From an uncultured Clostridia bacterium (lineage in GTDB: Bacteria; Bacillota; Clostridia; Christensenellales; Borkfalkiaceae), in the NCBI GenBank assembly GCA_944376035.1, contig CALWBJ010000035.1:1-17613 (forward strand): a stretch of DNA of 17,613 bases, written 5' to 3'. This document shows positions 7,632 through 15,429 of this stretch, one piece after another (positions within the stretch are counted from its first letter, which is position 1; every line of letters starts with the position of its first letter). The position numbers were made by a program, and so were the translations under genes. The notes beneath the pieces were generated by a model, which was given only the letters and a program-made list of their open reading frames with translations, was not told the origin of the DNA and did not search any database.

Positions 7632-7921
7632 AATAGTATGTCTTTAATTTCATTTGCCTGTGAAAAATCCTTATATTTTATATAAACCTTAAAATATGCG
7701 CTCGTCCTGTCCGGAAGAATAATATCAAATCCGCCGAAAGGAACGACTGCGACATCTATATTCTTATCTTGCAGGTTTGATTTTAAAATAAATAAATCCC
7801 CCCTGCAGAATAAGCCGAAATAGCAAAAATCGTTATCGTTTACTTCCCGCAGATTTTCATTGCCGCAATTTTCACACTTCTTTTTTTCTGATAAAAGATT
7901 ACATTTTTCACAAAACAGCAT
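7622..7921 (-). CDS. small zinc-ribbon protein with a DUF2007-like C-terminal part
   Basis: The protein has 99 residues. It starts with two Cys-x2-Cys pairs (C4/C7 and C16/C19, MLFCEKC and CENCGN), the pattern of a small zinc ribbon. Further cysteines lie at 33 and 39. The second half (from about 38) has the alternating pattern of the putative signal-transducing DUF2007 family: a segment like LFILKSNLQDKNID, a stretch of beta strand, then a VYIKYKDFSQANEIKDIL ending. That assignment is by eye and tentative. There is no signal peptide or membrane segment, so it should be cytoplasmic. The start has only a weak ribosome binding site (GGATAACGGG). It stands alone between proA and hrcA. Its role is unknown. 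Confidence 0.75.
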   Translation of the reverse strand: MLFCEKCNLLSEKKKCENCGNENLREVNDNDFCYFGLFCRGDLFILKSNLQDKNIDVAVVPFGGFDIILPDRTSAYFKVYIKYKDFSQANEIKDILFGK

Positions 7922-8096
7922 TTCCCGTTATCCTTATAATAATTAGCAAAAATAGCAAAAAGCAATATTACAATAAAAATATATAAAATATAAAACACAT
8001 AAAAAATATAAATTATCTAACTGCCAATACTATGTTTTAATTTTAAAATCTCTGACTGACGGAATTCAAAAAATGTACTGTCTCAATTTAAGCAAT

Positions 8097-9356
8097 TTAT
8101 TTTCTCACCGCACCGTTTCCGCTTATATCGTGAATATAATATTTTGTAGTAACGAGCGCTTTTAATCCCATCGGACCTCTAGCGTGAAGTTTCTGCGTGC
8201 TTATACCTATTTCCGCCCCCAGACCGAAAACAAAACCGTCCGTAAAACGAGTGGACGCGTTTACGTAAACTGCGGCGGAATCAATCATGTCGAGAAATTT
8301 CTGCGCATTTTCGTTGTTTTCCGTTATAATCGATTCCGAATGAGCGGTAGAATGTTCGTTTATATGTAAAATAGCCTCGTCAATACTGTCAACAGTCTTT
8401 ACCGAAATTATCGCGTCGCCGTATTCGGTATAAAAATCTTCCTCAGTTGCTTTCGCGGCGTCGGGCAGAACTTCAAGCGCGCGCTCGTCGCAGCGTATTT
8501 CCACATTTTTTGTTCTTAAAAGTGCGGCTATCTTAGGAAGCGCTTTTTTAAGAATTTTTGAATGTATAACAAGCGATTCGCACGTATTGCAGGTACTTAG
8601 TCTCTGAGTTTTGGCATTGAATATCACTTTTGCCGCCATATCGATATCCGCAAACTCGTCCACGTATACGTGGCAATTACCCGTGCCGGTTTCAATAATC
8701 GGTATTGTCGAATTTTCAAGCGCCGAGTTAATAAGCGACGCACTGCCGCGGGGAATCAGAAGATCAACGTATTTTTTAAGTCTCATAAAATCCACTGTCG
8801 TTTCTCTCGACGTATCTTCTATTACCGTAACCGCATTGGGGTCGGCGCCGTATCTTTCGAGCACTTTTCGAATAACCTTAACTATTGCAACGTTTGAATT
8901 AATAGCGTCGCTTCCGCCTTTGAGGACGACCGCGTTCTTAGTTTTAAAACACAACGCAAACGCATCTGCCGTTACGTTCGGGCGCGCTTCGTAAATGATG
9001 CCGATAACGCCGAAAGGCACTGTCTTCTGCTCTACCGATATTCCCTGCTCATTGTTTATATATGAATATATTGTTTTATCAAGCGGACTTTCGAGCGCGG
9101 CTACCTTCTCCACGCCCTCTGCCATACCGTTTATTACCTTGTCGCTCAGAAGGAGCCTGTCTATAAACTGCGCAGTTCTGCCGCTTTTTTTTGCGTTCTC
9201 TACGTCAACCGCATTCTCTTTTTTCAAGGTTTCGGCATTTTCTTTAAGAGCGGCCGCAACAGCATGCAAAATTTCGTTTACTTTCTCTTCTTTAACTTTC
9301 ACTAACGATGACGCCGCCGCTTTTGCTTTTTTACCTATCGAAATTAAATCAGTCAT
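8097..9356 (-). CDS. proA: glutamate-5-semialdehyde dehydrogenase (gamma-glutamyl phosphate reductase) ProA
   Basis: ProA reduces gamma-glutamyl phosphate to glutamate semialdehyde with NADPH, the second step of proline synthesis. The protein has 419 residues, the normal length. Family blocks are VPFGVIGIIYEARPNVTADA (113-132), LKGGSDAINSN (145-155), LIPRGSASLIN (200-210), ETGTGNCHVYVDE (222-234), and the catalytic cysteine region QRLSTCNTCESL, where C256 aligns with the nucleophile. The C-terminal ARGPMGLKALVTTKYYI block is intact. The ATG overlaps the stop of the upstream peptidase-like gene by four bases, and an AAAGGCGG ribosome binding site lies inside that gene. The partner proB (glutamate 5-kinase), often adjacent, is not in the window, and no terminator is obvious after the gene. 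Confidence 0.97.
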   Translation of the reverse strand: MTDLISIGKKAKAAASSLVKVKEEKVNEILHAVAAALKENAETLKKENAVDVENAKKSGRTAQFIDRLLLSDKVINGMAEGVEKVAALESPLDKTIYSYINNEQGISVEQKTVPFGVIGIIYEARPNVTADAFALCFKTKNAVVLKGGSDAINSNVAIVKVIRKVLERYGADPNAVTVIEDTSRETTVDFMRLKKYVDLLIPRGSASLINSALENSTIPIIETGTGNCHVYVDEFADIDMAAKVIFNAKTQRLSTCNTCESLVIHSKILKKALPKIAALLRTKNVEIRCDERALEVLPDAAKATEEDFYTEYGDAIISVKTVDSIDEAILHINEHSTAHSESIITENNENAQKFLDMIDSAAVYVNASTRFTDGFVFGLGAEIGISTQKLHARGPMGLKALVTTKYYIHDISGNGAVRK

Positions 9357-9820
9357 TTGTTTTTTACCGCCTTTATGCCGAAAATCTTTTTCAGTTTGTT
9401 TTTTACTCTCAATCTTAAATAAAAAAACTTTACGCGACGCTTTCTCCTTTTTTCGTTTGCGTACAGTTTTATAACTTCTTTTTTATACTTTGCGTTTTTA
9501 CAGTCAATGTATTTTTTACCTCTGTAAAAGCCTTCCATAACGCCGAAAACACAATCTTCACTGACCTTTTCCAAACTGAACTGACTGTCTCCGCACATTA
9601 TGTATCCGTCGTCCGTAACGCTCATCACCCTGTGAAGGACAAACGTCCCCCCGGCGCGCTCGTAAAGAGCAACGTCAAATTTTTTGAGCCTGCAAGTTTT
9701 TTTTACAACCACTACCGATTGATGATGATTTTTAAGCGTCGGCCACATGCTGTTGCCGCTCGGTACAAATCCTATTACTTCGTTCTTTTCGAGTTCCGTC
9801 CTGTAATCGCTTTTTTCCAT
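9353..9820 (-). CDS. S24/S26-type (LexA/signal-peptidase fold) serine peptidase-like protein
   Basis: The protein has 155 residues. The motif PSGNSMWPTLK (20-30) contains the presumed nucleophile Ser24. Further blocks are VVVVKK (36-41), KKFDVALYERAGGTFVLHRV (46-65) and GYIMCGDS (72-79). This is the core of the S24/S26 fold shared by LexA-like and type I signal peptidases. His63 in LHRV is where SipW/ER-type signal peptidases carry their His; no obvious general-base Lys of the bacterial type is present. There is no transmembrane segment. The last 32 residues hold 16 Lys or Arg and no acidic residue, so the tail could bind membranes or nucleic acid. It overlaps proA by four bases. The start codon has no ribosome binding site, and the promoter sits immediately upstream. 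Substrate unknown. Confidence 0.8.
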   Translation of the reverse strand: MEKSDYRTELEKNEVIGFVPSGNSMWPTLKNHHQSVVVVKKTCRLKKFDVALYERAGGTFVLHRVMSVTDDGYIMCGDSQFSLEKVSEDCVFGVMEGFYRGKKYIDCKNAKYKKEVIKLYANEKRRKRRVKFFYLRLRVKNKLKKIFGIKAVKNK

Positions 9821-9826
9821 GTTTTT

Positions 9827-9855
9827 ATTATACTATAATATAACACCTTTGTCCA
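9827..9855 (-). promoter_or_regulatory. sigma-A promoter of the peptidase-like/proA unit
   Basis: The minus strand reads TGGACA (9850-9855), 17 bp, TATAAT (9827-9832). Only one base differs from the full consensus. Six bases separate the -10 box from the ATG at 9818-9820, so the transcription start should fall on or next to the A of the start codon. Confidence 0.85.
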
Positions 9856-9948
9856 TAAAATTTTTGTATTTTATTTGCTTCGTTTTTAATTCATACTATA
9901 TTTGTGCAATATCTATGCATTAAAATTCAAACTGTTTAATATTTGATC

Positions 9949-9977
9949 TTGTAATTTTTTATAAAAAGTGCTATTAT
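9949..9977 (+). promoter_or_regulatory. candidate promoter for the M3-like lipoprotein gene
   Basis: TTGTAA (9949-9954), 17 bp, TATTAT (9972-9977) is a reasonable sigma-A match about 80 bp before the GTG start. TATAAT also occurs at 9975-9980 but with a 20-bp spacing. The surroundings are AT-rich, so the exact boxes are uncertain. Confidence 0.45.
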
Positions 9978-10055
9978 AATATAAATTAGTAAATTTCATA
10001 TTTATTTATGTAATTTATTTATTATTTTTTTATTGGATTTAAAAGGGGTGCTACC

Positions 10056-11600
10056 GTGAAAAGAAAATTATCGATGTTTCTTGTTTTAATCCTTATATTC
10101 TCATCTTTTACGGCGTGTTCTTCAATAAATTTTATTTCACCCGACGTCTCAAAAGGCAACGTCGCGCCTTTTAATTATACTTATACCCTTACCCAAAGCG
10201 ATGTGGATAAGTGTAGCGATATGCTAAATATAATGATAAAATATAAAGACGATATGTCGTCTGAATACTTTATCAATGCCCGAAATGAATGGAACCGTCT
10301 CTATGCTCACGTTGTAGGTCAGATGCAGATAGCAAGTATGCTTTATGACGCCAACCGCGGAAATCTGATCTTGAAAAACAACTACACATTCGCGTCTTCC
10401 GCTCAATCTGCTCTTGCTTCCGATTACGACGAGGCTTTCGGCGAATATTCAATTAACCGCGAGCAGATAGAAGAGATTGAAGCCGATAACTTCCAGATAA
10501 CTCTTGAATACAACTCGCTTTCAGACACCGACAAACAATTTAAAGACAAAGTTGTTTCGCTTTACTCACGTTTTGCCGATAACAATAACCGCCTTGCGCG
10601 TCTTTATAATTATAACAACTATATTGAATATGCTTATGCTGAAATTTATAATCGCGACTACAATCCTTCCGATATAGCACAGGTAAGATCAGTTATAAAA
10701 CAAGAAATATACGACTATTTTATTAACGCATACAACAATCTTACCTATGCTTATTCCGCGCTTTCCAAAAAAGACATCGATACAATACAGAATATAGTTT
10801 ACAATCCTTTTTATTCTCTTAGTACAGACTATCTTTCGCAATATCTTAAAAGCCTTCCGCCGAAGGATTTTGCGGTTATGAACAGTATGCTGACGTACGG
10901 CACGGCTCTCTTTGCAGACGGAGAAAATGCATATCCCGGAGCATATACCTGGTATGTAGACGAATATCGGATTCCTTTCACCTATTTCGGGCCGGACTAT
11001 TCGGGTTTATTTACGGTAGTTCACGAAATGGGTCATTTTTATAACGATTTCATAAACGACGGCGCCGACGGGTCTTATGACCTTTTTGAAACCCATTCTC
11101 AGGGCAATGAAGTTATGATGCTTTCATATCTTCAAAACGTTTTACCTTCGAACGTCTATCATGCTTTAAAATGGGAAAAAATTACGGATTTTGCATCTAC
11201 GCTTCTTCTTTCAAATATTATAGACGAATTCGAAAATTACGTTTACGGTAATTTCTCTTCCGATATGAATTATGTTCAGATAATGGACGATATTATATCG
11301 TCATACGGCCCTGACATAAGCGACTATCTTATAGAACCGGAAAATTACTGGTTATATGTAGTTATTCCTTCGCCTTGCTATTATATAAGTTATGCCGTTT
11401 CGCTCGTTCCCGTACTTGACCTCTATATTCTTTCGCAATCAGACATTTACGGCACTGCCGACTTTTACGACGCTTTTGAAAAATATTCTTATCTGATTAA
11501 AGGCGGCGAGGCAAATTTCCTTGACAGACTCGAAGGCGCGGGACTCAGAAGTCCGCTCGAAGCCGATAATTACGAATATATCTTCAATGTCGCAATTTGA
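10056..11600 (+). CDS. M3-family-like zinc metallopeptidase lipoprotein
   Basis: The protein has 514 residues and a GTG start preceded by AAAGGGG (10042-10048). Residues 1-20 form a lipoprotein signal peptide (KRK, a hydrophobic stretch, then SFTAC), with Cys21 the lipidation site, so it should be anchored outside the membrane. Residues 40-290 are helical and rich in Tyr and Asn. The zinc motif HEMGH is at 323-327. LFETHSQGNE (343-352) aligns with FVEVPSQMLE of M3 enzymes, making E345 the likely third ligand. A late tyrosine-rich block (CYYISYAVSLVPVLDLY) matches the M3 C-terminal substrate-binding region. M3 peptidases such as PepF cleave oligopeptides, mostly inside cells, so an extracellular lipoprotein form is a variation. 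The adjacent gene gives no functional hint. Confidence 0.8.
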   Translation: MKRKLSMFLVLILIFSSFTACSSINFISPDVSKGNVAPFNYTYTLTQSDVDKCSDMLNIMIKYKDDMSSEYFINARNEWNRLYAHVVGQMQIASMLYDANRGNLILKNNYTFASSAQSALASDYDEAFGEYSINREQIEEIEADNFQITLEYNSLSDTDKQFKDKVVSLYSRFADNNNRLARLYNYNNYIEYAYAEIYNRDYNPSDIAQVRSVIKQEIYDYFINAYNNLTYAYSALSKKDIDTIQNIVYNPFYSLSTDYLSQYLKSLPPKDFAVMNSMLTYGTALFADGENAYPGAYTWYVDEYRIPFTYFGPDYSGLFTVVHEMGHFYNDFINDGADGSYDLFETHSQGNEVMMLSYLQNVLPSNVYHALKWEKITDFASTLLLSNIIDEFENYVYGNFSSDMNYVQIMDDIISSYGPDISDYLIEPENYWLYVVIPSPCYYISYAVSLVPVLDLYILSQSDIYGTADFYDAFEKYSYLIKGGEANFLDRLEGAGLRSPLEADNYEYIFNVAI

Positions 11601-11739
11601 ACGCTTAAACCAAGTAGGATTTTTTAATTTACGTTTAATCTCTTAATGTAAAAACAATATTTTATCAACTTTTATCAATATTTTATATTTATTATTTATA
11701 ATTACTATATTTTTTATAAATTTCATATAAGGAGTGTGT

Positions 11740-13788
11740 ATGATTTCCAATTCAAAAGATTTCAAAATCAAAGGAATTTCCGTTCTTAATCCGGTTGACG
11801 TCGAAAAGGACTATCTTGACTTTACCGTTCGATATGCGATAGAAAAAGAATTCAATCATTTTCAGTTGATCGGCCCTATCCATCACCCCGTAAAAGGCAA
11901 TATCGACGGAATGACTTTATATAAAAAATATAAAGTATTCAATTCCGAAAAAGATAAAAAATACATAAAAAACTGTCTTGAATGGGTTAACCCCGCGCTT
12001 GAAAAACTTAAAGCCGCTAAAATTAAATCTTATATGTGGCACCATGAACTAGAAATTCCCGCAGACTTCGGAAGTCGCTACCCCCAAATTGTCAACGAAC
12101 ACGGTGAAATTGAAATTACATGTCCTGAAATAAAGGATTTTCTCGAAAATAAAATTTCCGATTTCTTTGACGCTTACCCTTGCTTTGACGGTATTATTCT
12201 TACTCTTCACGAAACAAGAGTACCGCTTCTTAAACTGAAACATCAAAAACTCGGAAAAATCGAAAGAGTTAAATATATAACGGCAATACTTCATGACACA
12301 TGCAAAAAACTAGGCAAAGAACTGATTGTAAGACCTTTTGCAAGTCTTGAAGAAGACAATATTTTGATGCTTAAAGCGTTTGAAGAAATTTCTCCCGATA
12401 TGGTAGTTATGGAAAAGTGGACTCAATTCGATTGGAGTCTAACTATGCCCGATAACCCATTCTTAAAACAGATAAAAAACAATCCCCTTTTAATAGAATC
12501 GGACGTTTTCGGTGAATATTTCGGAAAAGGACGTCTGCCCATAATGCTTGACGAACATATAAAACATAAGTTCGAATATTGCAACTCTCTTTCTCCCGTC
12601 GGTTACGTCGCCAGAATAGACAGAGCGGGTCGAAGTCCGTTCGGAGATGTTAACGAAGTTAATCTTGAAGTAAACGACGCTCTGACTCACGGAAAAGACG
12701 CAGACAAAGCCGCTTCGGATTTTTTCAAAAATAAATATCCACTTTGTCCGCAAGAAATGTACGGGATTATGTCTATGACCGAAAGCATTTTAAAACGTAC
12801 AATATATCTTAAAGGTTATTATTACAGTCAGCAGAGCATGTTCCCTACCCTTAACCACTGTAAAAACCATTTCTATTTCGAAATGATGAAAGATAACTTC
12901 GATATCTGCTCGGGAGAATGGTTTATTCCCGAAAATTGGAATCGCGGAAGCATGCAAAGCGTATTTGAAGAAAAAGAAAGCGCGGTAAAAGACGCTAAGT
13001 TTGCTCTTGATAAATTATTAAGCCTCAAAGAAAAAATCGTACCCGAGGAATTTAATAAACTTACGGTTAAATTCAAAAATCTTCTTTATACAACTAAAAT
13101 TTGGAAAGCGCTTACTTTCGTATTTTATAACTATGTAAATTATTTTGAACATCTCGAAAATAACGATAAAAAGAGTAAGTATCTTGACGGATATAAAAAT
13201 GCTTTAAGTGAATTATCCGCTTTAAGAGAAACCGCTATTGAAGATTTGCATGACGACTTTTATTGTATGGCAGGCGACAGCATGGGCGGAAGTTCAAAAT
13301 TCGATTATATTGATTCATTTATTAAAGAAATGAACGAAAATTTTGAAGCGGAAAACAAAGCGTTTGCAGAGTTAAAAAAGAAAAATCTTACCGACTTTAT
13401 CGTTTGCGGCAGCGCCGACGAAGGACACAAGATAAAAAAAGAAGTAAATTTCAGCGACACGCTTATTTATAACGGAGAGCCTTGCAGAATCTGCGGCAAC
13501 TTAAAAGGCGCCGATTGGAGCACTGTTAAAGCACACGGTTGGTTCGGATACGAACTGAAAATCAAGCCCGACGCTTACAATACATTAAACTTTACCGTGG
13601 GTAGTCTTGACGGGAAAATAGATATGACAATTAACATCGAAGGAACTATAATCCGGATAAACGAAAAATGTAAAGGCAAGAAAACCGTTCCTTTTGTCCT
13701 TTTGCCCTCAAAAAAAGACCGCATTTATGTCCGTTTCGACAGGTTGACTGAGCATACCCCCCTCGTTTACACTGTTGAAGTATTATAA
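11740..13788 (+). CDS. putative GH67-like glycoside hydrolase with C-terminal beta-sandwich
   Basis: The ATG at 11740 is chosen because AAGGAG (11729-11734) is spaced five bases before it; an in-frame GTG at 11734 overlaps that site. The protein has 682 residues and no signal peptide, so it is probably cytoplasmic. Residues 1-330 look like a TIM barrel. Strand-end motifs include SYMWHHELEIP (97-107), GIILTLHETR (151-160), ELIVRPFAS (194-202), MVVMEKWTQFDW (221-232), and LLIESDVFGEYFGKG (250-264) followed by VGYVARIDRAG. The ESDVFGEYFG block recalls the EFQ.TQEYLG block of GH67 alpha-glucuronidases. Candidate catalytic acids are E158, E225, E253 and E259. Residues 335-560 are helical, and about 575-682 form a beta-sandwich. 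Overall family assignment is tentative and the substrate unknown. It could be cotranscribed with the lipoprotein gene, 139 bp upstream. Confidence 0.6.
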   Translation: MISNSKDFKIKGISVLNPVDVEKDYLDFTVRYAIEKEFNHFQLIGPIHHPVKGNIDGMTLYKKYKVFNSEKDKKYIKNCLEWVNPALEKLKAAKIKSYMWHHELEIPADFGSRYPQIVNEHGEIEITCPEIKDFLENKISDFFDAYPCFDGIILTLHETRVPLLKLKHQKLGKIERVKYITAILHDTCKKLGKELIVRPFASLEEDNILMLKAFEEISPDMVVMEKWTQFDWSLTMPDNPFLKQIKNNPLLIESDVFGEYFGKGRLPIMLDEHIKHKFEYCNSLSPVGYVARIDRAGRSPFGDVNEVNLEVNDALTHGKDADKAASDFFKNKYPLCPQEMYGIMSMTESILKRTIYLKGYYYSQQSMFPTLNHCKNHFYFEMMKDNFDICSGEWFIPENWNRGSMQSVFEEKESAVKDAKFALDKLLSLKEKIVPEEFNKLTVKFKNLLYTTKIWKALTFVFYNYVNYFEHLENNDKKSKYLDGYKNALSELSALRETAIEDLHDDFYCMAGDSMGGSSKFDYIDSFIKEMNENFEAENKAFAELKKKNLTDFIVCGSADEGHKIKKEVNFSDTLIYNGEPCRICGNLKGADWSTVKAHGWFGYELKIKPDAYNTLNFTVGSLDGKIDMTINIEGTIIRINEKCKGKKTVPFVLLPSKKDRIYVRFDRLTEHTPLVYTVEVL

Positions 13789-13932
13789 TTAAAATTTTAT
13801 ATTCAATTTTATTTATATTTAATTTTTATTTAAATTTTATATTAAAAGAAATTTATTTTGCTATGTAAAATGAATATTATAAGGTTTATATAAGAAAAAA
13901 AATCTATAAAATAAAATTAGGGCTATAAAATC

Positions 13933-13977
13933 AATATGCTCGGCAAAGGATTTCATAAATCCTTTGCCGAGCATATT
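13933..13977. terminator. 21-bp perfect inverted repeat, probable bidirectional terminator
   Basis: The arms at 13933-13953 and 13957-13977 are exact reverse complements around a three-base CAT loop. The core of the arm is GCTCGGCAAAGGATTT. On the minus strand the stem is followed by GATTTTATAG; on the plus strand by TCAATAATATT. Neither is a strong uridine tract, but the position between convergent genes (145 nt after the GH67-like stop, about 208 nt after the dinB stop) fits a shared terminator. Confidence 0.65.
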
Positions 13978-14022
13978 TCAATAATATTATTCTACAAATT
14001 GAAAAACCATTTAAACGAATTT

Positions 14023-14052
14023 TACTTATATTTATAATACTTATATTTATAA
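14023..14052. repeat. 15-bp tandem repeat, two copies
   Basis: The unit TACTTATATTTATAA occurs twice with no gap and no mismatch (14023-14037 and 14038-14052) in the AT-rich spacer. No function is evident; it is a candidate for copy-number variation between strains. Confidence 0.9.
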
Positions 14053-14184
14053 TTTTACAGTTATAACAAATATAATTGAATAACACAATCAATACAACAT
14101 TAAATAATTTATAAAATTAAATTTTGTTATTTTGTTATATTTATGTTTGGATTTTCTTAAACACTTTATTTTCGATGAAAGGCT

Positions 14185-15429
14185 TTATTTATCTCTTTTT
14201 TCTTCTATCTGAGCGCGATATTTTTTCCCGACGCGCGTAGGATTTCCGATAAGAGTACCTCGGCTAATCGCGTCAATACCGAATTTATCGCGTATATAAT
14301 CCACAACCTTATCCCTGCTTTTTGCTTTTTCGTTCATTTCTCCTTCCGAAAAAAAACTGCGTTGGACGGCTCCGCCGCGAACTATATCGCTTAAACTTAC
14401 TCCTATAAGCCTTATCGGCTTAATTCCGTTCCAAAGTTCGGAAAAAAGACTCTTTGATACATTGAATATTTCATCGGTAACATCTGTCGGTTCACTCAAT
14501 TTCCTCTGATGCGATTTATTTTTAAAATCATTGAATCTTATTGTAACGCCTATGCAATACGCTTCTGCTTTATCCGCACGCATACGCTGAGAAACACTGT
14601 CGCACAGGGCAAGAATTATTTTTTCACCCTCTTCTTTTTCAATAACGTCTTTTTCGAGAGTAACCGAAACGCTGTAACATTTTGCGTCCTCGGGTTCGGA
14701 AAGTACGGGAGAAAAATCTATACCGTTTGCATAATCGTGTATTTGCTTACCCGGTTTATCCCCTATAAGACGTTGAACTTTATTTAAATCTGCAACGGCG
14801 AGATCCCCGACGGTCTTTATATTTGCCGCCGTAAGTCTTTCGGCAGTTGACCAGCCTACGGAAAAAAGTTCTCCGACCGATAAAGGCCACAATTTACTCT
14901 TTAATTCATTCAAAAACAGTGTATGAACTTTGTCGGGTTTCGTAAAATCGCTCGCCGTCTTTGCAAGAAGTTTGTTTTCTCCTATGCCTACGTTTACCGT
15001 AAACCCCAGACTTTGTTTTATTTCATCTTTCAGTTTATAGGCGGCCTCCTCAATATCCGGAAAAATCTTTTCCATACCCGTCATATCCATAAAACATTCG
15101 TCAATAGAATATTTTTCGACAACAGGCGAATACTTTTCACATATGCTCATAAATGCGTGAGAGTTTTTTACATAAAGAGCGAAATCAGGTTTGAAAACTT
15201 TAAGAGACGGACATTTTTTTAACGCTGCGGCAACCGGTTCGCCTGTTCTTACCCCGAAACTTTTTGCGGGTATGGATTTAGCAAGAATAACACCGGTCCG
15301 CTTATCCCTGTCTCCGCCTATCGCGGAAGGTATCAAGCGAATATCTTCCTCACCTTCGGATAATCTTCTTACCGCCTCCCAGGAAAGAAAAGCGCTGTTT
15401 ACGTCTACATGAAAAATAATTCTTTTCAA
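14185..15429 (-). CDS. dinB: DNA polymerase IV (Y-family translesion polymerase)
   Basis: This error-prone polymerase has 414 residues and copies past damaged bases. Motif IIFHVDVNSAFLSWE (4-18) holds the metal-binding D9 and probable steric-gate F14. YSIDECFMDMTG (107-118) holds D110 and E111. VNVGIGENKLLAKTASDFTKPD is the conserved finger-palm block. A thumb with helix-hairpin-helix features (VGELFSVGWSTAERL) and a little-finger domain follow. Asn11 replaces the Asp seen at that place in E. coli DinB. QRSFF in the C-terminal part may be a beta-clamp-binding motif. Translation starts at TTG (15427-15429) after a strong GGAGGAGAAAGA site, overlapping the stop of the upstream small gene by four bases. 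No GAAC-N4-GTTC LexA box is visible upstream. Confidence 0.95.
   Translation of the reverse strand: MKRIIFHVDVNSAFLSWEAVRRLSEGEEDIRLIPSAIGGDRDKRTGVILAKSIPAKSFGVRTGEPVAAALKKCPSLKVFKPDFALYVKNSHAFMSICEKYSPVVEKYSIDECFMDMTGMEKIFPDIEEAAYKLKDEIKQSLGFTVNVGIGENKLLAKTASDFTKPDKVHTLFLNELKSKLWPLSVGELFSVGWSTAERLTAANIKTVGDLAVADLNKVQRLIGDKPGKQIHDYANGIDFSPVLSEPEDAKCYSVSVTLEKDVIEKEEGEKIILALCDSVSQRMRADKAEAYCIGVTIRFNDFKNKSHQRKLSEPTDVTDEIFNVSKSLFSELWNGIKPIRLIGVSLSDIVRGGAVQRSFFSEGEMNEKAKSRDKVVDYIRDKFGIDAISRGTLIGNPTRVGKKYRAQIEEKRDK

Larger units (their letters stand above)
13789..14184. other. AT-rich convergent spacer without genes
   Basis: These 396 bases lie between the ends of two convergent genes. They are strongly AT-rich with many A and T runs. 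They hold a long perfect inverted repeat (13933-13977), an adjacent palindrome AATAATATTATT (13980-13991), and a 15-bp tandem repeat (14023-14052). I see no open reading frame with a ribosome binding site and no tRNA-like structure. Confidence 0.8.

Noticed and set aside
7925..8096. Repeated AGCAAAAAT-like units and A/T runs downstream of proA
   Set aside because: The units are short and imperfect, and expected by chance in AT-rich sequence; no terminator-like stem could be supported there.
8995..9474. 159-codon open frame on the plus strand opposite proA and the peptidase-like gene
   Set aside because: Antisense shadow of two real genes, rich in Ser, Phe and Leu without a domain, and crossing the overlap between them.
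9821..10055. Possible small RNA or operator in the divergent spacer
   Set aside because: Beyond the two facing promoters the sequence is plain AT-rich DNA without clear hairpins or repeats.
11734..11739. GTG start two codons upstream of the GH67-like ATG
   Set aside because: The GTG overlaps the AAGGAG ribosome binding site that is properly spaced for the ATG at 11740.
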